In this document: piece by piece, positions 25,458 to 34,084 of the stretch
Numbering within the stretch: position 1 is the stretch's first letter
Layout: each line of letters begins with the position of its first letter
Source of the DNA: DATBLE01 sp963764565
GTDB lineage: Bacteria > Actinomycetota > Thermoleophilia > Gaiellales > Gaiellaceae
Length of the DNA stretch: 64,000 nt
Assembly (NCBI GenBank): GCA_963764565.1
Contig: CAVXTD010000024.1
Coordinates: forward strand, 1 to 64,000
Direction of reading: 5' to 3'
Notes under the pieces: generated by a model
Database searches by the model: none
What the model was told of the DNA's origin: nothing
What the model saw: the letters and a program-made list of their open reading frames with translations, nothing else
Made by a program: the position numbers and the translations under genes

Positions 25458-27509
25458 ATGCCCGCTCATGAGCCCGGAAAGATCCGTAACGTCGCCGTCG
25501 TCGGTCACCGGGGGACGGGCAAGACGTCTCTGGTCGAAGCGCTGCTCTTCCAGTCCGGCGCCGTCAACCGGCTAGGCACGGTCGAGGCCGGGACGACCGT
25601 CTCCGACTGGGACGACGACGAGCATCGGCGGCAGATGTCGCTCTCGGCTTCGCTCGCCAACTGCGAATGGCAGGGGCGGAAGATCAACCTGATCGACGCG
25701 CCGGGCGACGCCGGCTTCCAGGGCGACACGATCGCCGCGCTGCGTGTGGTCGAGGGCGAGCTCGTCGTCGTCAGCGGCGTGATGGGTGTGGAGGTAGGGA
25801 CCGGCCGGACGTGGCACCGGGCCGAGGACGGGGGCGTGGCACGCGTCGTCGTCGTGAACATGCTCGACCGCGAGCGCGCCGACTTCTTCCGCGTGCTCGA
25901 GGCGCTGCGCTCGCAACTCTCCGAGCGCTGCGTCGCCGTCCACATCCCGATCGGCGCCGAGCACGAGCTGACCGGAATTGTCGACGTGCTTCACATGTGC
26001 GCGTACCGGGACCCAGAGGGTGCGCGAGAGAGCGGGCCGATCGAGATCCCCGCCGAGGTCGCCGGGGTCGCCGCCGAGTATCGGGAGAAGCTCCTCGACG
26101 CGGTCGTCGAGACCGATGAGGGTTTGATGGAGCGCTACCTGGACGGGCAGGAGCTTTCGGCAGAGGAGGTGGCGAAGGCACTGAAGGACGCGGTTACGCG
26201 TGGAGAGGTCTTCCCGGTCGCAGTCGCCGTCGCGACGAAGAATCTCGGCACGACGGCGCTCCTCGATCTGCTCGTCGAGGGCGTTCCGAGCCCCGCGAAG
26301 AAGGGCGCGCTGATCGAGATCGAAGGGGCGAGCACGGCGGCCTTCATGTTCAAGACGATCGCCGATCCCTTCGCAGGCCGCATCAACGTCTTCCGCGTCC
26401 TCAAGGGCACGATCACCACCGACACGACCTTGACGAACACCCGGGGGCACGGGAAGGAACGCTTCGGCGCGCTGATGACGCTCCAGGGCAAGGATCACAC
26501 CAACGCCGACGCCTTCGGCGAGGGCGACATCGGCGCCGCGGCGAAGCTCAAGGATGCGGCAACGGGCGACGTCTTCCTCGACAAGGAAGTGGAGCTCGAG
26601 CTGGCTCGCTTCGACTTCCCCGAGCCCGTGATGAGCTTCGCGATCACCCCGAAGGCGAAGGGCGAGGAGGAGAAGATGGGCCAAGCCCTCCGCCGGCTGA
26701 CCGAGGAGGATCCGACCCTGGTGCTGCGGCGCGACCAGCAGACCGGCGAGCAGCTCCTCGCCGGGCTCAGTCAGATGCACGTCGAGGTCGCGGTCGACCG
26801 CCTCAAGCGGCGGTTCGGCGTCGAGGTCGACCTGCACCAGCCTCGCGTCCCGTACCTCGAGACGATCCGCTCGGAGTCGCGCGCGCAGGGGAAGTACAAG
26901 AAGCAAACGGGCGGCCGCGGACAGTACGGGGACTGCCACATCGTGCTCGAGCCGATCGCCGAGGGCGTCGGCTACGAGTTCGTGGACAAGATCGTCGGAG
27001 GCGTGATCCCGCAGGGTTTCCGCCCTGCGGTCGACAAGGGGATCCAGGAGGCGATGGCCCACGGCGAGCTGGCCGGCGCGCCGGTTCAGGGCGTGCGCGT
27101 TCTGCTCGTCGACGGCTCGTACCACAACGTCGACTCGTCCGAGATGGCGTTCAAGATCGCCGGCTCGATGGCGTTCAAGGCCGCCTACGAGAAGGCGAGC
27201 CCGGTGCTGCTCGAGCCGATCATGGAGCTCGAGGTGACGGTCCCCGACGATGCCGTCGGGGCGGTCAACGGCGACCTCAACTCCCGGCGTGGCCGCCTCC
27301 AGGGAATGGAGCCGCAGGGAGGGATGACCTCGATCAAGGCCGAGGTGCCGATGGCCGAGATCCTCACCTACTCGCAGGCGCTGACCTCGCTCACAGGTGG
27401 GCGCGGCGACTACCACATGCACTTCCTGCGCTACGACGAGGTGCCGGCGCACATCGCGCAGAAGATCATCGAGGAGACGAAGCAGGCCAGGGAGGAAGAG
27501 AAGGTCTAG
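25458..27509 (+). CDS. EF-G-like GTPase (FusA2-type paralogue)
   Basis: 683 aa with the five-domain EF-G layout. The P-loop is GHRGTGKTSLVEALLF. Switch II is DAPGDAGF instead of DTPGHVDF, so the catalytic His is replaced. The G4 motif reads VVVNMLDRER, so the Lys of NKxD is missing. Domains III-V look intact (GLSQMHVEVAVDRLKRRFGV, KQTGGRGQYGDC, TSLTGGRGDYHMHFLRYDEV). This matches the actinobacterial EF-G-like group rather than the housekeeping translocase. Function is unsettled: ribosome recycling, stress or a non-canonical role. GGGAGGAAG precedes the ATG. It follows the sigma factor gene by 62 bases. Confidence 0.9.
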   Translation: MPAHEPGKIRNVAVVGHRGTGKTSLVEALLFQSGAVNRLGTVEAGTTVSDWDDDEHRRQMSLSASLANCEWQGRKINLIDAPGDAGFQGDTIAALRVVEGELVVVSGVMGVEVGTGRTWHRAEDGGVARVVVVNMLDRERADFFRVLEALRSQLSERCVAVHIPIGAEHELTGIVDVLHMCAYRDPEGARESGPIEIPAEVAGVAAEYREKLLDAVVETDEGLMERYLDGQELSAEEVAKALKDAVTRGEVFPVAVAVATKNLGTTALLDLLVEGVPSPAKKGALIEIEGASTAAFMFKTIADPFAGRINVFRVLKGTITTDTTLTNTRGHGKERFGALMTLQGKDHTNADAFGEGDIGAAAKLKDAATGDVFLDKEVELELARFDFPEPVMSFAITPKAKGEEEKMGQALRRLTEEDPTLVLRRDQQTGEQLLAGLSQMHVEVAVDRLKRRFGVEVDLHQPRVPYLETIRSESRAQGKYKKQTGGRGQYGDCHIVLEPIAEGVGYEFVDKIVGGVIPQGFRPAVDKGIQEAMAHGELAGAPVQGVRVLLVDGSYHNVDSSEMAFKIAGSMAFKAAYEKASPVLLEPIMELEVTVPDDAVGAVNGDLNSRRGRLQGMEPQGGMTSIKAEVPMAEILTYSQALTSLTGGRGDYHMHFLRYDEVPAHIAQKIIEETKQAREEEKV

Positions 27510-27518
27510 GCAACGCTT

Positions 27519-27540
27519 CGCGCTTCCCTAGCAGAGCGCG
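27519..27540 (+). terminator. Hairpin after the EF-G-like gene
   Basis: CGCGCT/AGCGCG arms with a ten-base loop, ten bases after the stop, followed by GAAAAG. Modest strength. Confidence 0.4.
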
Positions 27541-27562
27541 GAAAAGACCCTGCATTTTCGCC

Positions 27563-27568
27563 TATAGT
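27563..27568 (+). promoter_or_regulatory. -10 element (TATAGT) of the zinc-ribbon protein gene
   Basis: TATAGT nine bases before the GTG at 27578. It supports that start over the ATG at 27596. Confidence 0.5.
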
Positions 27569-27577
27569 TCGCGGGCC

Positions 27578-28195
27578 GTGAGTTCGACGCGAACGATGGA
27601 GGTGAGGAGGTGCGCGATCTGCGAGCGCACCTTGCTCGTCGGTGAGTCCCCGCTTCGCTTTGCTCCCGATCCGGCCCGCGATTTCGTCGATGTCTGCCCG
27701 CTCTGCCGGGAGATCGCCGTCGACCACGGTTGGGTGCGAGAGGGCAGCCCGAGAGTGCCGGAGGTCCGGAATGCGCACCGGCGACGTGCGCTCGGCCTCG
27801 CGAGCATCTTCGGCGGGAGCCGCCGTCCCGCGGCGGAGGCACGGGTCGCAGAGCCGATTCTGCGGCGCCTCTCGCGTGACGAGCGGGCTTCGGTCGAGGC
27901 GGTGGAGCTTTTCAACGCGAGCGACGCCCTCCGGACGGTGGAGGGGATCGCTCGGAGCCTCGGCGATCCGCAGGTGAGCGTTGTCGTGCTCTCCGGCACG
28001 ACGACGGAGGTCGTGATCACGCTCTCGTGGGAGATCTCGTGGTACCAGTACCGGATCAGCCGCGAGGCGGCGCAACCCGTCCGGCTCGCCGAACGGGGCC
28101 TCGAGCCGGGCGAGTTGGATCCGAAGTTCACCGCCTGGAACGCCCGTTTCGACCAGGGAATCGGCGTTCTGCTGGACCTCGAGAATCTAGCCTAG
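27578..28195 (+). CDS. Conserved protein with N-terminal zinc ribbon
   Basis: 205 aa. Near the N terminus two knuckles, CAIC (about residue 12) and CPLC (about 40), form a likely four-Cys zinc site. The middle is basic and variable. The C-terminal half (SVEAVELFNASDALRTVEGI, then VVVLSGTTTEVVITLSWEIS and WYQYRI) looks like a compact beta-rich domain. I do not recognise a named family. Cytoplasmic, with no membrane segment. It has its own promoter, and the small protein gene at 28245 follows on the same strand. Confidence 0.7.
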   Translation: MSSTRTMEVRRCAICERTLLVGESPLRFAPDPARDFVDVCPLCREIAVDHGWVREGSPRVPEVRNAHRRRALGLASIFGGSRRPAAEARVAEPILRRLSRDERASVEAVELFNASDALRTVEGIARSLGDPQVSVVVLSGTTTEVVITLSWEISWYQYRISREAAQPVRLAERGLEPGELDPKFTAWNARFDQGIGVLLDLENLA

Positions 28196-28244
28196 CGTCC
28201 ATCCGATCCATTCGTACAATGAGATCCGTGGAGACGACCCGGCG

Positions 28245-28457
28245 ATGATCTATTGCGTGATTCCGCGCGAGCTCGAGGGTGAGCTCTACGACAAGATGGT
28301 CTCGTACTACCGGGAAAACCCGAACGTCACGGTGATCGTCGACCGGCGCGAAGGCCCCGACCGCCGTCGCGGCAAGGCATTTGGCGGGATGCGCGAGCTG
28401 CGCGATCGTCGCCGCCTGCGCCCCACCGGCACCTTCCCGAAACTCGACGTCGCCTAG
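28245..28457 (+). CDS. Small basic conserved protein (70 aa)
   Basis: 70 aa. The first half MIYCVIPRELEGELYDKMV resembles a short alpha/beta segment. The second half is dominated by VIVDRREGPDRRRGKAFGG and RELRDRRRLRP, a DRR-rich stretch that may bind nucleic acid or nucleotides. GGAG lies ten bases before the ATG. I cannot assign a function; its place in the run after EF-G-like and zinc-ribbon genes may point to ribosome- or RNA-linked activity, which is speculation. Confidence 0.65.
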   Translation: MIYCVIPRELEGELYDKMVSYYRENPNVTVIVDRREGPDRRRGKAFGGMRELRDRRRLRPTGTFPKLDVA

Positions 28458-28506
28458 CCGGGGCCGCGCGTACTGCAGACACCGGCCAGCCCGCGGCATG
28501 CGCGGA

Positions 28507-28512
28507 TAGAGT
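28507..28512 (+). promoter_or_regulatory. -10 element (TAGAGT) of the aldehyde dehydrogenase gene
   Basis: TAGAGT nine bases before the GTG at 28522. It supports this GTG, whose first seven codons are in a different frame from the body of the gene. Confidence 0.4.
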
Positions 28513-28521
28513 CTTGCTCCG

Positions 28522-30013
28522 GTGGCGACGGGGACTCGCACGATTCCAGAACTTCATCGGCGGCCGGTGGGTCGACGCCGCCTCCGGCGAGACGTTCGAG
28601 AGCACGACCCCGGCGACGGGCGAGCTGATCGGGACGTTCCCGAAGTCCGGGCCGAACGACGTCGACCGCGCCGTCGAGGCCGCAAAGGGCGCCTACGAGG
28701 AGTGGCGTCTCGTGCCCGCGCCGGCGCGGGGCGAGATCCTCTACCGCTTCGGCGGCCTCGTCCGCGAGCACAAGGACGAGCTCGCCCTGCTGATGTCGCG
28801 CGAGATGGGGAAGGTGCTGTCCGAGGCCGGCGGCGACGTCCAGGAAGCGATCGACATGAGCTTCTACATGGCAGGCGAGGGGCGGCGGCTCTTCGGCCAG
28901 ACGACCCCGTCCGAGCTGCGGGACAAGTTCAACATGAGCGTGCGGATGCCGATCGGCGTGATCGGCGTGATCACGCCGTGGAACTTCCCGATCGCGATCC
29001 CGTCGTGGAAGATCGCGCCCGCCCTCGTCTGCGGAAACACCGTCGTCTTCAAGCCCGCCACCGACACACCCGCCCTCGGCGAGCGTTTCGTCGAGCTGCT
29101 GACCGAGGCGGGGGTTCCGGCCGGCGTCGTGAACGTCGTCCACGGGGGTGGCGGGGCGGTCGGACAGCGCCTGGTCGAGCACCCCGAGGTACCGGTGATC
29201 ACGCTCACCGGCTCACGCGAAACAGGCGTTGCGGTGATGAAGGCCGCCGCCGACAACCTGAAGCGCATCCACCTCGAGCTGGGCGGGAAGAACGCGATCG
29301 TGGTCATGGACGACGCCGACCTCGACCTGGCCGCCGAGGGGATCATCTGGTCGGCATTCGGCACCTCGGGGCAGCGCTGCACCGCAGCGAGCCGTGTAAT
29401 CGTGCACAAGCGCGTCTACGGCGAGCTCCAGTCGAAGCTGGTCGCCGCCGCCGAGCGGATGCGCCTCGGGCCCGGCTGGGAGCCCGACACGGACGTCGGG
29501 CCGGTGATCAACGCCGCGGCGCTCGAGAAGATCCATTCGTACACGTCGATCGGCAAGGACGAGGGCGCGACCCTGCTCACGGGCGGCGAGGTCGCGACCG
29601 GCAACGGGCTCGACCGCGGGTACTTCTACCGGCCGACGATCTTCGGCGAGGTCGAGCCGGGAATGCGGATCGCCCAGGAGGAGATCTTCGGGCCGACGAC
29701 GGCACTCATCCCGGTCGAGAACTACGACGAGGCGATCCGGGTCGCGAACGGGATCCGGTTCGGCCTGTCGTCCTCGATCTTCACGCGCGACGTCAACCGC
29801 GCCTTCCGCGCGATGCGCGACCTCGAGACCGGGATCACGTACGTCAATGCGGGCACGATCGGCGCAGAGGTGCACTTGCCCTTCGGCGGGACGAAGGAGA
29901 CCGGCAACGGTCACCGCGAGGCGGGCCAGGCCGCGCTCGACGTCTTCACCGAGTGGAAGTCGCTCTACGTCGACTACTCGGGCAAGCTCCAGAAGGCTCA
30001 GATAGACACGTAG
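28522..30013 (+). CDS. NAD(P)-dependent aldehyde dehydrogenase (ALDH7-like), apparent one-base insertion near the start
   Basis: About 497 aa. Rossmann/active-site features: TPWNFPIAIPSWKIAPAL, FKPATDTPALG, LTGSRETGVAV, Glu in HLELGGKN, and the catalytic Cys in GTSGQRCTAASR, a form typical of the ALDH7/aminoadipate-semialdehyde branch. The C terminus GGTKETGNGHREAG is also typical. The body frame is open from a TTG at 28514, but a leaderless GTG at 28522 reads MATGTRT, which joins FQNFIGGRW if one A near 28542 is removed. Substrate probably a semialdehyde from amino-acid breakdown. A palindromic repeat follows the stop. Confidence 0.9.
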
Positions 30014-30017
30014 CGGG

Positions 30018-30043
30018 CAGTGTCTGACACCGCTGGTGTCAGA
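30018..30043. repeat. GTGYCWGRCAC palindromic repeat, copy 1
   Basis: CAGTGTCTGACACC followed by GCT and GGTGTCAGA, a 9-bp hairpin with a three-base loop. It sits in the 33-base gap between the convergent aldehyde dehydrogenase and MshEN genes and may act as a bidirectional terminator. Related copies are at 51600 and 54397. Confidence 0.7.
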
Positions 30044-30046
30044 AAC

Positions 30047-30493
30047 TCAGGCGTACTCGCGCGCGAGCGCCCGGTGAAGCTCGGTCTGGTCGACGACCAC
30101 GAGGCTGACCCTGGCGCCGAGCTTTGCTCGCAGCTCGTCGCAGGCGCCCACGTCGGTCGGGTCGGCGACGCCGACCAGCAGTCGGCCGTCCTCAAGGAAG
30201 CGGATCGGGATCGCGTTGTGGTTGCGGGCGTCTCTGGCCTGTAGCCGGTTGACCGCGGCCCGGTCGATCTCGGCGGCGTCGAGGTCGAGGAAGTCCATCT
30301 CATACTGCTCGGCGAGCGCCCTGGAGATCGCGGCCGACTCGACCCAGCCCCACTGGACAAGCAGCTCGCCGAGGCGGAGACCGGTGCCCTGCTGATCCAT
30401 CAGCGCGAGCTCGAGCTGCTCGTTCGAGATCAACCCTTCGCGAACGAGGAGTGCGCCGAGCGGCAACCATGCGGGCTTGTGTGCTTGCAGCAT
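30047..30493 (-). CDS. Stand-alone MshEN / GspE N-terminal domain protein
   Basis: 148 aa. Both halves of the type II secretion ATPase N-terminal domain are visible: LGALLVREGLISNEQLELAL, then LGELLVQWGWVESAAISRAL and a second module with DARNHNAIPIRFLEDGRLLV and VADPTDVGACDELR. In MshE this domain binds c-di-GMP; whether the ligand residues are kept here cannot be judged by eye. No ATPase domain follows, so it is a free regulatory domain, possibly acting on type IV pilus or secretion ATPases elsewhere, or as a second-messenger sensor. Confidence 0.8.
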   Translation of the reverse strand: MLQAHKPAWLPLGALLVREGLISNEQLELALMDQQGTGLRLGELLVQWGWVESAAISRALAEQYEMDFLDLDAAEIDRAAVNRLQARDARNHNAIPIRFLEDGRLLVGVADPTDVGACDELRAKLGARVSLVVVDQTELHRALAREYA

Positions 30494-30580
30494 CTCCCGC
30501 TCTATCGGCGGCAGGCGCTCAAGGCATTAGCCCATGAATCGAGGGATGTGGTCCGACCGTGCCGCGACGATCTGTGGAGC

Positions 30581-30784
30581 ATGAGCGCCGCGCCGGAGCC
30601 GGTGGACGCGGCTCGCCTCGAGCGGGCTTTCACGCGGCTCCGGGAGGCCTGCGAGCTGGTCGGGCGCAGGACGGCGGCAATCGAGGCTCGGCGGGTCGAG
30701 GTGCGAAGGGAGCTCGAGCGGGAGCTCGGCCCCGAGTTGACGCGGACGCTGCTCGCCGGCCTCGCGTCGACTCCCGCCGCATAG
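30581..30784 (+). CDS. Small helical protein (67 aa)
   Basis: 67 aa from the ATG at 30581, preceded by GTGGAG. Almost wholly helical and highly charged (RLERAFTRLREACELVGRRT, then EARRVEVRRELERELG), consistent with a coiled coil. Unknown function. Its TAG stop is part of the -10 hexamer of the RNase H gene that starts ten bases later. Confidence 0.5.
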   Translation: MSAAPEPVDAARLERAFTRLREACELVGRRTAAIEARRVEVRRELERELGPELTRTLLAGLASTPAA

Positions 30785-30787
30785 TCT
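30782..30787 (+). promoter_or_regulatory. -10 element (TAGTCT) of rnhA
   Basis: TAGTCT with a six-base gap to the ATG at 30794; the TAG is also the stop codon of the preceding gene. Confidence 0.45.
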
Positions 30788-30793
30788 GCGGTA

Positions 30794-31206
30794 ATGAAGG
30801 CTCGGCTCTCCACGGACGGCGGCGCCCGCGGCAATCCCGGCCCGGCCGCGTTCGCCTACGTGCTCGAGGCCGAGGACGGCACCGTGCTGGCCTCCTACGG
30901 CGAGGCGATCGGTGTCGCGACGAACAACGTCGCCGAGTACCGCGCGCTCGTCGAGGGCCTGCGGCGGGCGGTCGAGCTCGGCGTGAACGAGCTCGACCGT
31001 CGTCTCTGACTCGGAGCTGCTCGTGAAGCAGATGCGCGGCGAGTACCGCGTCAAGAACGAGATGCTGCGGACGCTCTTCGCCGAGGCCTCGATCCCTGGC
31101 GGGCAAGGTCGGGAGCGTCGAGTACACGGCCGTGCGGCGCGAGCACAACGAGCTGGCCGACTCGCTCGTCAACGAGGCGCTCGACCGGGCGTCGTCGGGC
31201 GACTGA
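30794..31206 (+). CDS. rnhA: Ribonuclease HI family protein, two frame breaks
   Basis: About 136 aa when joined. Degrades the RNA strand of RNA-DNA hybrids. All four catalytic acidic positions are recoverable: STDGGARGNPGPAAF, NNVAEYRALVEGL, SDSELLVKQMRGEY and REHNELADSLVNEA. The first frame runs to about 31003, the second from there to about 31092, and the third from LAGKVGSVEYTAVRREH to the stop at 31204-31206. Removing one G near 31003 and one C in a CCC run near 31092 restores a single protein. Catalytic residues spread over all three frames argue for sequence error rather than decay. Confidence 0.82.
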
Positions 31207-31230
31207 ACCCGCCGATATACTGGCCGGCGC

Positions 31231-31304
31231 GCGGATGTAGCTCAGTTGGCTAGAGCGTCTGCTTGCCATGCAGAAGGTCGAGGGTTCGAGTCCCTTCATC
31301 CGCT
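31231..31304 (+). tRNA. tRNA-Gly (GCC)
   Basis: Cloverleaf with acceptor GCGGATG/CATCCGC and discriminator T, D-loop AGTTGGCTA, anticodon stem TCTGC/GCAGA around TTGCCAT (anticodon GCC), and T-loop GGTTCGAGTCC. CCA not encoded. Confidence 0.97.
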
Positions 31305-31313
31305 CTAGGAAGC

Positions 31314-31339
31314 CCCGCTGAAACGGCGGGATTGTGTTT
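31314..31339 (+). terminator. Hairpin after tRNA-Gly
   Basis: CCCGC/GCGGG stem with a TGAAACG loop, followed by ATTGTGTTT, ten bases after the tRNA. A plausible intrinsic terminator. Confidence 0.55.
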
Positions 31340-31369
31340 GCCGTCCGAGGTCGTCGATGCCGCGGCCGT

Positions 31370-32040
31370 GACGTTTCCCTCCACTCACTGCGTCTTCACC
31401 CCGACTGGCGGCCGCGTGATCGGCCGCGCGGCCCTGCTGGTCGAGGGGGCTCGAGCGGCCAGTTCGCGCTGGGCGACTCGCTTGCCCTGCGCCGCGGCCG
31501 CAGATCTGGTGCGAGGTCGCTGGGCGGAGCCGGCGGTGTTGGTTGCGTCACGACCACCCGGATCGTTCTGCTGAAGCATCTATGGAACCGGGTGACGGAC
31601 GTCGTGGCGGCCGGTCGCGACGCGGGGAGGAGATGTTGCTGCAGCTTGAGCCGCGAGCTGGTGGCACCGGCCGCACTGGAGATGAAACGGGTCGGGTTCT
31701 ACGTGTGCGAGAGCGGCCGTTGGAGGTGAGCTCATGCGCTGCCTGGGCGCCTCGCTCGTCGAGGAAGTCCTCGCAGGGCACGGGAAGCTGGGCTCGTTTC
31801 GAAGCTACCGAAGCAGTTGGTTCGAGCCGGCCGACCGAAGAGCGGCTTCGCGGCTACCTCACGACACTGGAAGATCGGCTCGCTGGGCCGCTGGTCGAGG
31901 CGCTCGAGGTCAGTCGCGTGCCTCGCCCGGTCAGCGGAGTGCTCACGCACGTCTGATGCTCGCCGGGTCGGCGTGACGGCTCGGAAGCGCGGCTGAACGA
32001 GAAGCTGGTCGGGCTCGTTGACTCCACGGCCCCGACGTTT
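31370..32040 (-). pseudogene. Degenerate downstream Ig-like repeat copies of the exported dimethylformamidase-like gene
   Basis: The stretch 31500-31715 is clearly related in sequence to the Ig-like repeat units at 32130-32350 and 32430-32690 (shared GAGATGTTGCTGCAGCT and CACGACCACCCGGATCGT blocks), and a second decayed unit lies around 31790-32040. The block GACGTTTCCCTCCA occurs at 31371 and again at 32034. None of these outer copies can be read for more than a few tens of codons without a stop or shift. They appear to be further C-terminal repeats of the minus-strand gene, worn down by mutation. Confidence 0.55.
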
Positions 32041-33959
32041 CCCTCCACATCACTGTTCCGCTGCCTTGCGGTGCGTGATCGGCGGCAGAGCGTGCGGTGT
32101 TGGCGGACAGTTCGAGTGGGCGATCTCACTCCGCTCGAAGGGACGACCGCAGTCTGGTTCGAGGTCGCGGAGGCGGAGCCGGCGGCGTTGGTCGCCGTCA
32201 CGACCACCCGGATCGTCCTGCCGACATCGGCTGAGGCCGAGCGCGTAGCTCTGCCCGGTCGCAGCGGAGATGTTGCTGCAGCTGGAGCCGGAGCTGCTGC
32301 ACCGGCGCCACTGATAGGAGAAGCTGGTCGGGTTGTTGCTCCACGTCCCGGTTCGGCGCTCAGGGTCTGTCCCTGCGTTGCGGTGCCGGTGATCGTCGGC
32401 AGCGCGGTGTTGCCCGGAGGGCTCGGGGTCACTGGACGACCGCGGTCTGGTTCGAGGTCGCGGAGGCGGAGCCGCCGGCGTTGGTCGCCGTCACCACCAC
32501 CCGGATCGTCCTTCCGGCGTCGGCGGAGGCCGAGCAGGTAGGTCTGCCCGGTGGCAGCGGAGATGTTGCTGCAGCTGGAGCCGGAGCTGCTGCACCGGCG
32601 CCACTGATACGAGAAGCTGGTCGGGCTGTTGCTCCACGTCCCGGTGCTTGCGCCCAGGGTCTGTCCCTGCGTTCCCGCGGGCTGCAGCCCGGAAGCAACT
32701 GATCCCATTCGTATCCGCGGTGTCTGCCCGACGATGCTCGGCTCGTGAAACCGGTGCCGGAGAACCAGGGGTCGCCGAGCGCTGCCGCGTTCACGGTGTA
32801 GTCCCTCGGAAGGTCGCCCGTCCTCTCGATCCCGTCCTGGTACTGGATCCCGAGCAGCGTGCACTGCGGCCGCGGCGGTACCAGATCCGCGAAATGGACG
32901 GTCTTCAACGCAGGATCGGCGACGGGGTCGAGGGTCGCGCTGCGGTACTCGACGATCGTCCGCTCTGCATCCTCGTAGCGGATCTGCCAGTCGGCCGATG
33001 TCGGCGCCCATGAAGGCGAGGTTCGTTCCCCCATCTCGGGCGGCCTCGAACGCGTCCCGCATCTCCTTGCTCCAGTACTCGTCGTGGCCCGAGACGACCA
33101 CGAGACGATGCCCGGTCAGCTCCGCCGGGTTCCGGTGCACGTCGACGTCGGTCGTGTAGGACATGTCGTAGCCCTCGCGCTCGAGGAAGCGCAGCAGGTT
33201 GATCTCGTAGCGCGGGAAGAAGCTCGCGTCGTAGGGCCGGTCGAAGGAGACCTTGACGGCCGCGACCCCATTCGTGCTCGAGTTGGGGTAGAGACTCTTG
33301 CCGCCCCACGGGTTGTAGGCCTGCAGCGTGTTCACCGCCGAGTCGACGAGAACCGTCGCGTTCTGCCCTGCCGGCGCACGCACGATCACCGGCACGTTGG
33401 TCGACTGGCCCGCCTGCGGACCGCTCGTCAGGAGCAGCTTCACCGAGAAGTAGCCGCTCGTCGCATCGGCCGGAATGGTGAACGAGTCGGTCACCGGCCA
33501 GCCCGCACTCAAGATCCCGGTCGCCGGATCGGGTGCCGGAATCGGCCGCGCCGTTCCCTGCTCGTCGCCCGCGCAGTCCGGCAGGCAGCCGATCAGACGG
33601 CCGCCGGCGCCGCCGTACCAGCCCAAGCGGTAGACCTCCACCCGGTAGCGCGCAGCCGGGCTCGTGCTCACGTGCAGATCGATCGCCTCACCCGGCAGAG
33701 CGCTCACCTGGGAGCTGTACCCCTCGATGCTGTGCTCGAGACCGGGCGGGATCGCTGTGATCAGCGGCTCCCAGCCTGTCGACCCCGGTTTCGCGTTCTC
33801 GATCTGAACGGCATTCGGACCAGCGGCAACTGCCGCGGCGCTGCGCCCGCCCAGCACGACCGCCGCGGCGAGCAGGAGCACCGCGGCCAACGACCTTCGG
33901 GTGAGTGCGGGCAGCAGCCGGTTACCGAATGAATCGCGTCGAAGCCGGCTCGTGTCCAA
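31854..33959 (-). CDS. Exported N,N-dimethylformamidase-like protein with C-terminal Ig-like repeats, several frame breaks
   Basis: Signal peptide (SLAAVLLLAAAVVLGGRSAA), then a domain resembling the large subunit of N,N-dimethylformamidase: YRVEVYRLGWYGGAGGRLI, LLTSGPQAGQSTNVPVIVRA, FFPRYEINLLRFLEREGYD and VVVSGHDEYWSKEMRDAFE. From about 32985 the frame switches (YEDAERTIVEYRSATLDPVA in the alternate frame) and switches back near 32750. Two readable Ig-like units follow (TATQGQTLSA..., SFSYQWRRCSSSGSSCSNIS, GRTIRVVVTATNAGGSASAT), again with shifts. The Ig units probably anchor the enzyme to the wall or polysaccharide. True substrate unknown. TTG start; the C-terminal end is uncertain. Confidence 0.7.
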   Translation of the reverse strand: MDTSRLRRDSFGNRLLPALTRRSLAAVLLLAAAVVLGGRSAAAVAAGPNAVQIENAKPGSTGWEPLITAIPPGLEHSIEGYSSQVSALPGEAIDLHVSTSPAARYRVEVYRLGWYGGAGGRLIGCLPDCAGDEQGTARPIPAPDPATGILSAGWPVTDSFTIPADATSGYFSVKLLLTSGPQAGQSTNVPVIVRAPAGQNATVLVDSAVNTLQAYNPWGGKSLYPNSSTNGVAAVKVSFDRPYDASFFPRYEINLLRFLEREGYDMSYTTDVDVHRNPAELTGHRLVVVSGHDEYWSKEMRDAFEAARDGGTNLAFMGADIGRLADPLRGCRADDRRVPQRDPRPRRRSCVEDRPFRGSGTAAAAVHAARDPVPGRDREDGRPSEGLHRERGSARRPLVLRHRFHEPSIVGQTPRIRMGSVASGLQPAGTQGQTLGASTGTWSNSPTSFSYQWRRCSSSGSSCSNISAATGQTYLLGLRRRRKDDPGGGDGDQRRRLRLRDLEPDRGRPVTPSPPGNTALPTITGTATQGQTLSAEPGRGATTRPASPISGAGAAAPAPAAATSPLRPGRATRSASADVGRTIRVVVTATNAAGSASATSNQTAVVPSSGVRSPTRTVRQHRTLCRRSRTARQRNSDVEGNVGAVESTSPTSFSFSRASEPSRRPGEHQTCVSTPLTGRGTRLTSSASTSGPASRSSSVVR

Positions 33960-34084
33960 TCGGCACTTAGCGTCCTCCGCCGAGAGGGCGTCCCGTCACC
34001 GACGATTGGCGAGCGAAACCTGGCCGATCGTGTGGATCACGTCGAAACATCCGGTGGGATCGACGTTCGCGGGCGGTCTCGCCG

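Noticed and set aside
25572..27452. Over 600-codon open frame opposite the EF-G-like gene
   Set aside because: Shadow frame; Leu/Arg/Asp-biased sequence without a recognisable domain.
32130..32690. Direct repeats of about 80-250 bases resembling a repeat array
   Set aside because: They encode Ig-like protein domains; spacing and content do not fit CRISPR or rRNA/tRNA repeats.
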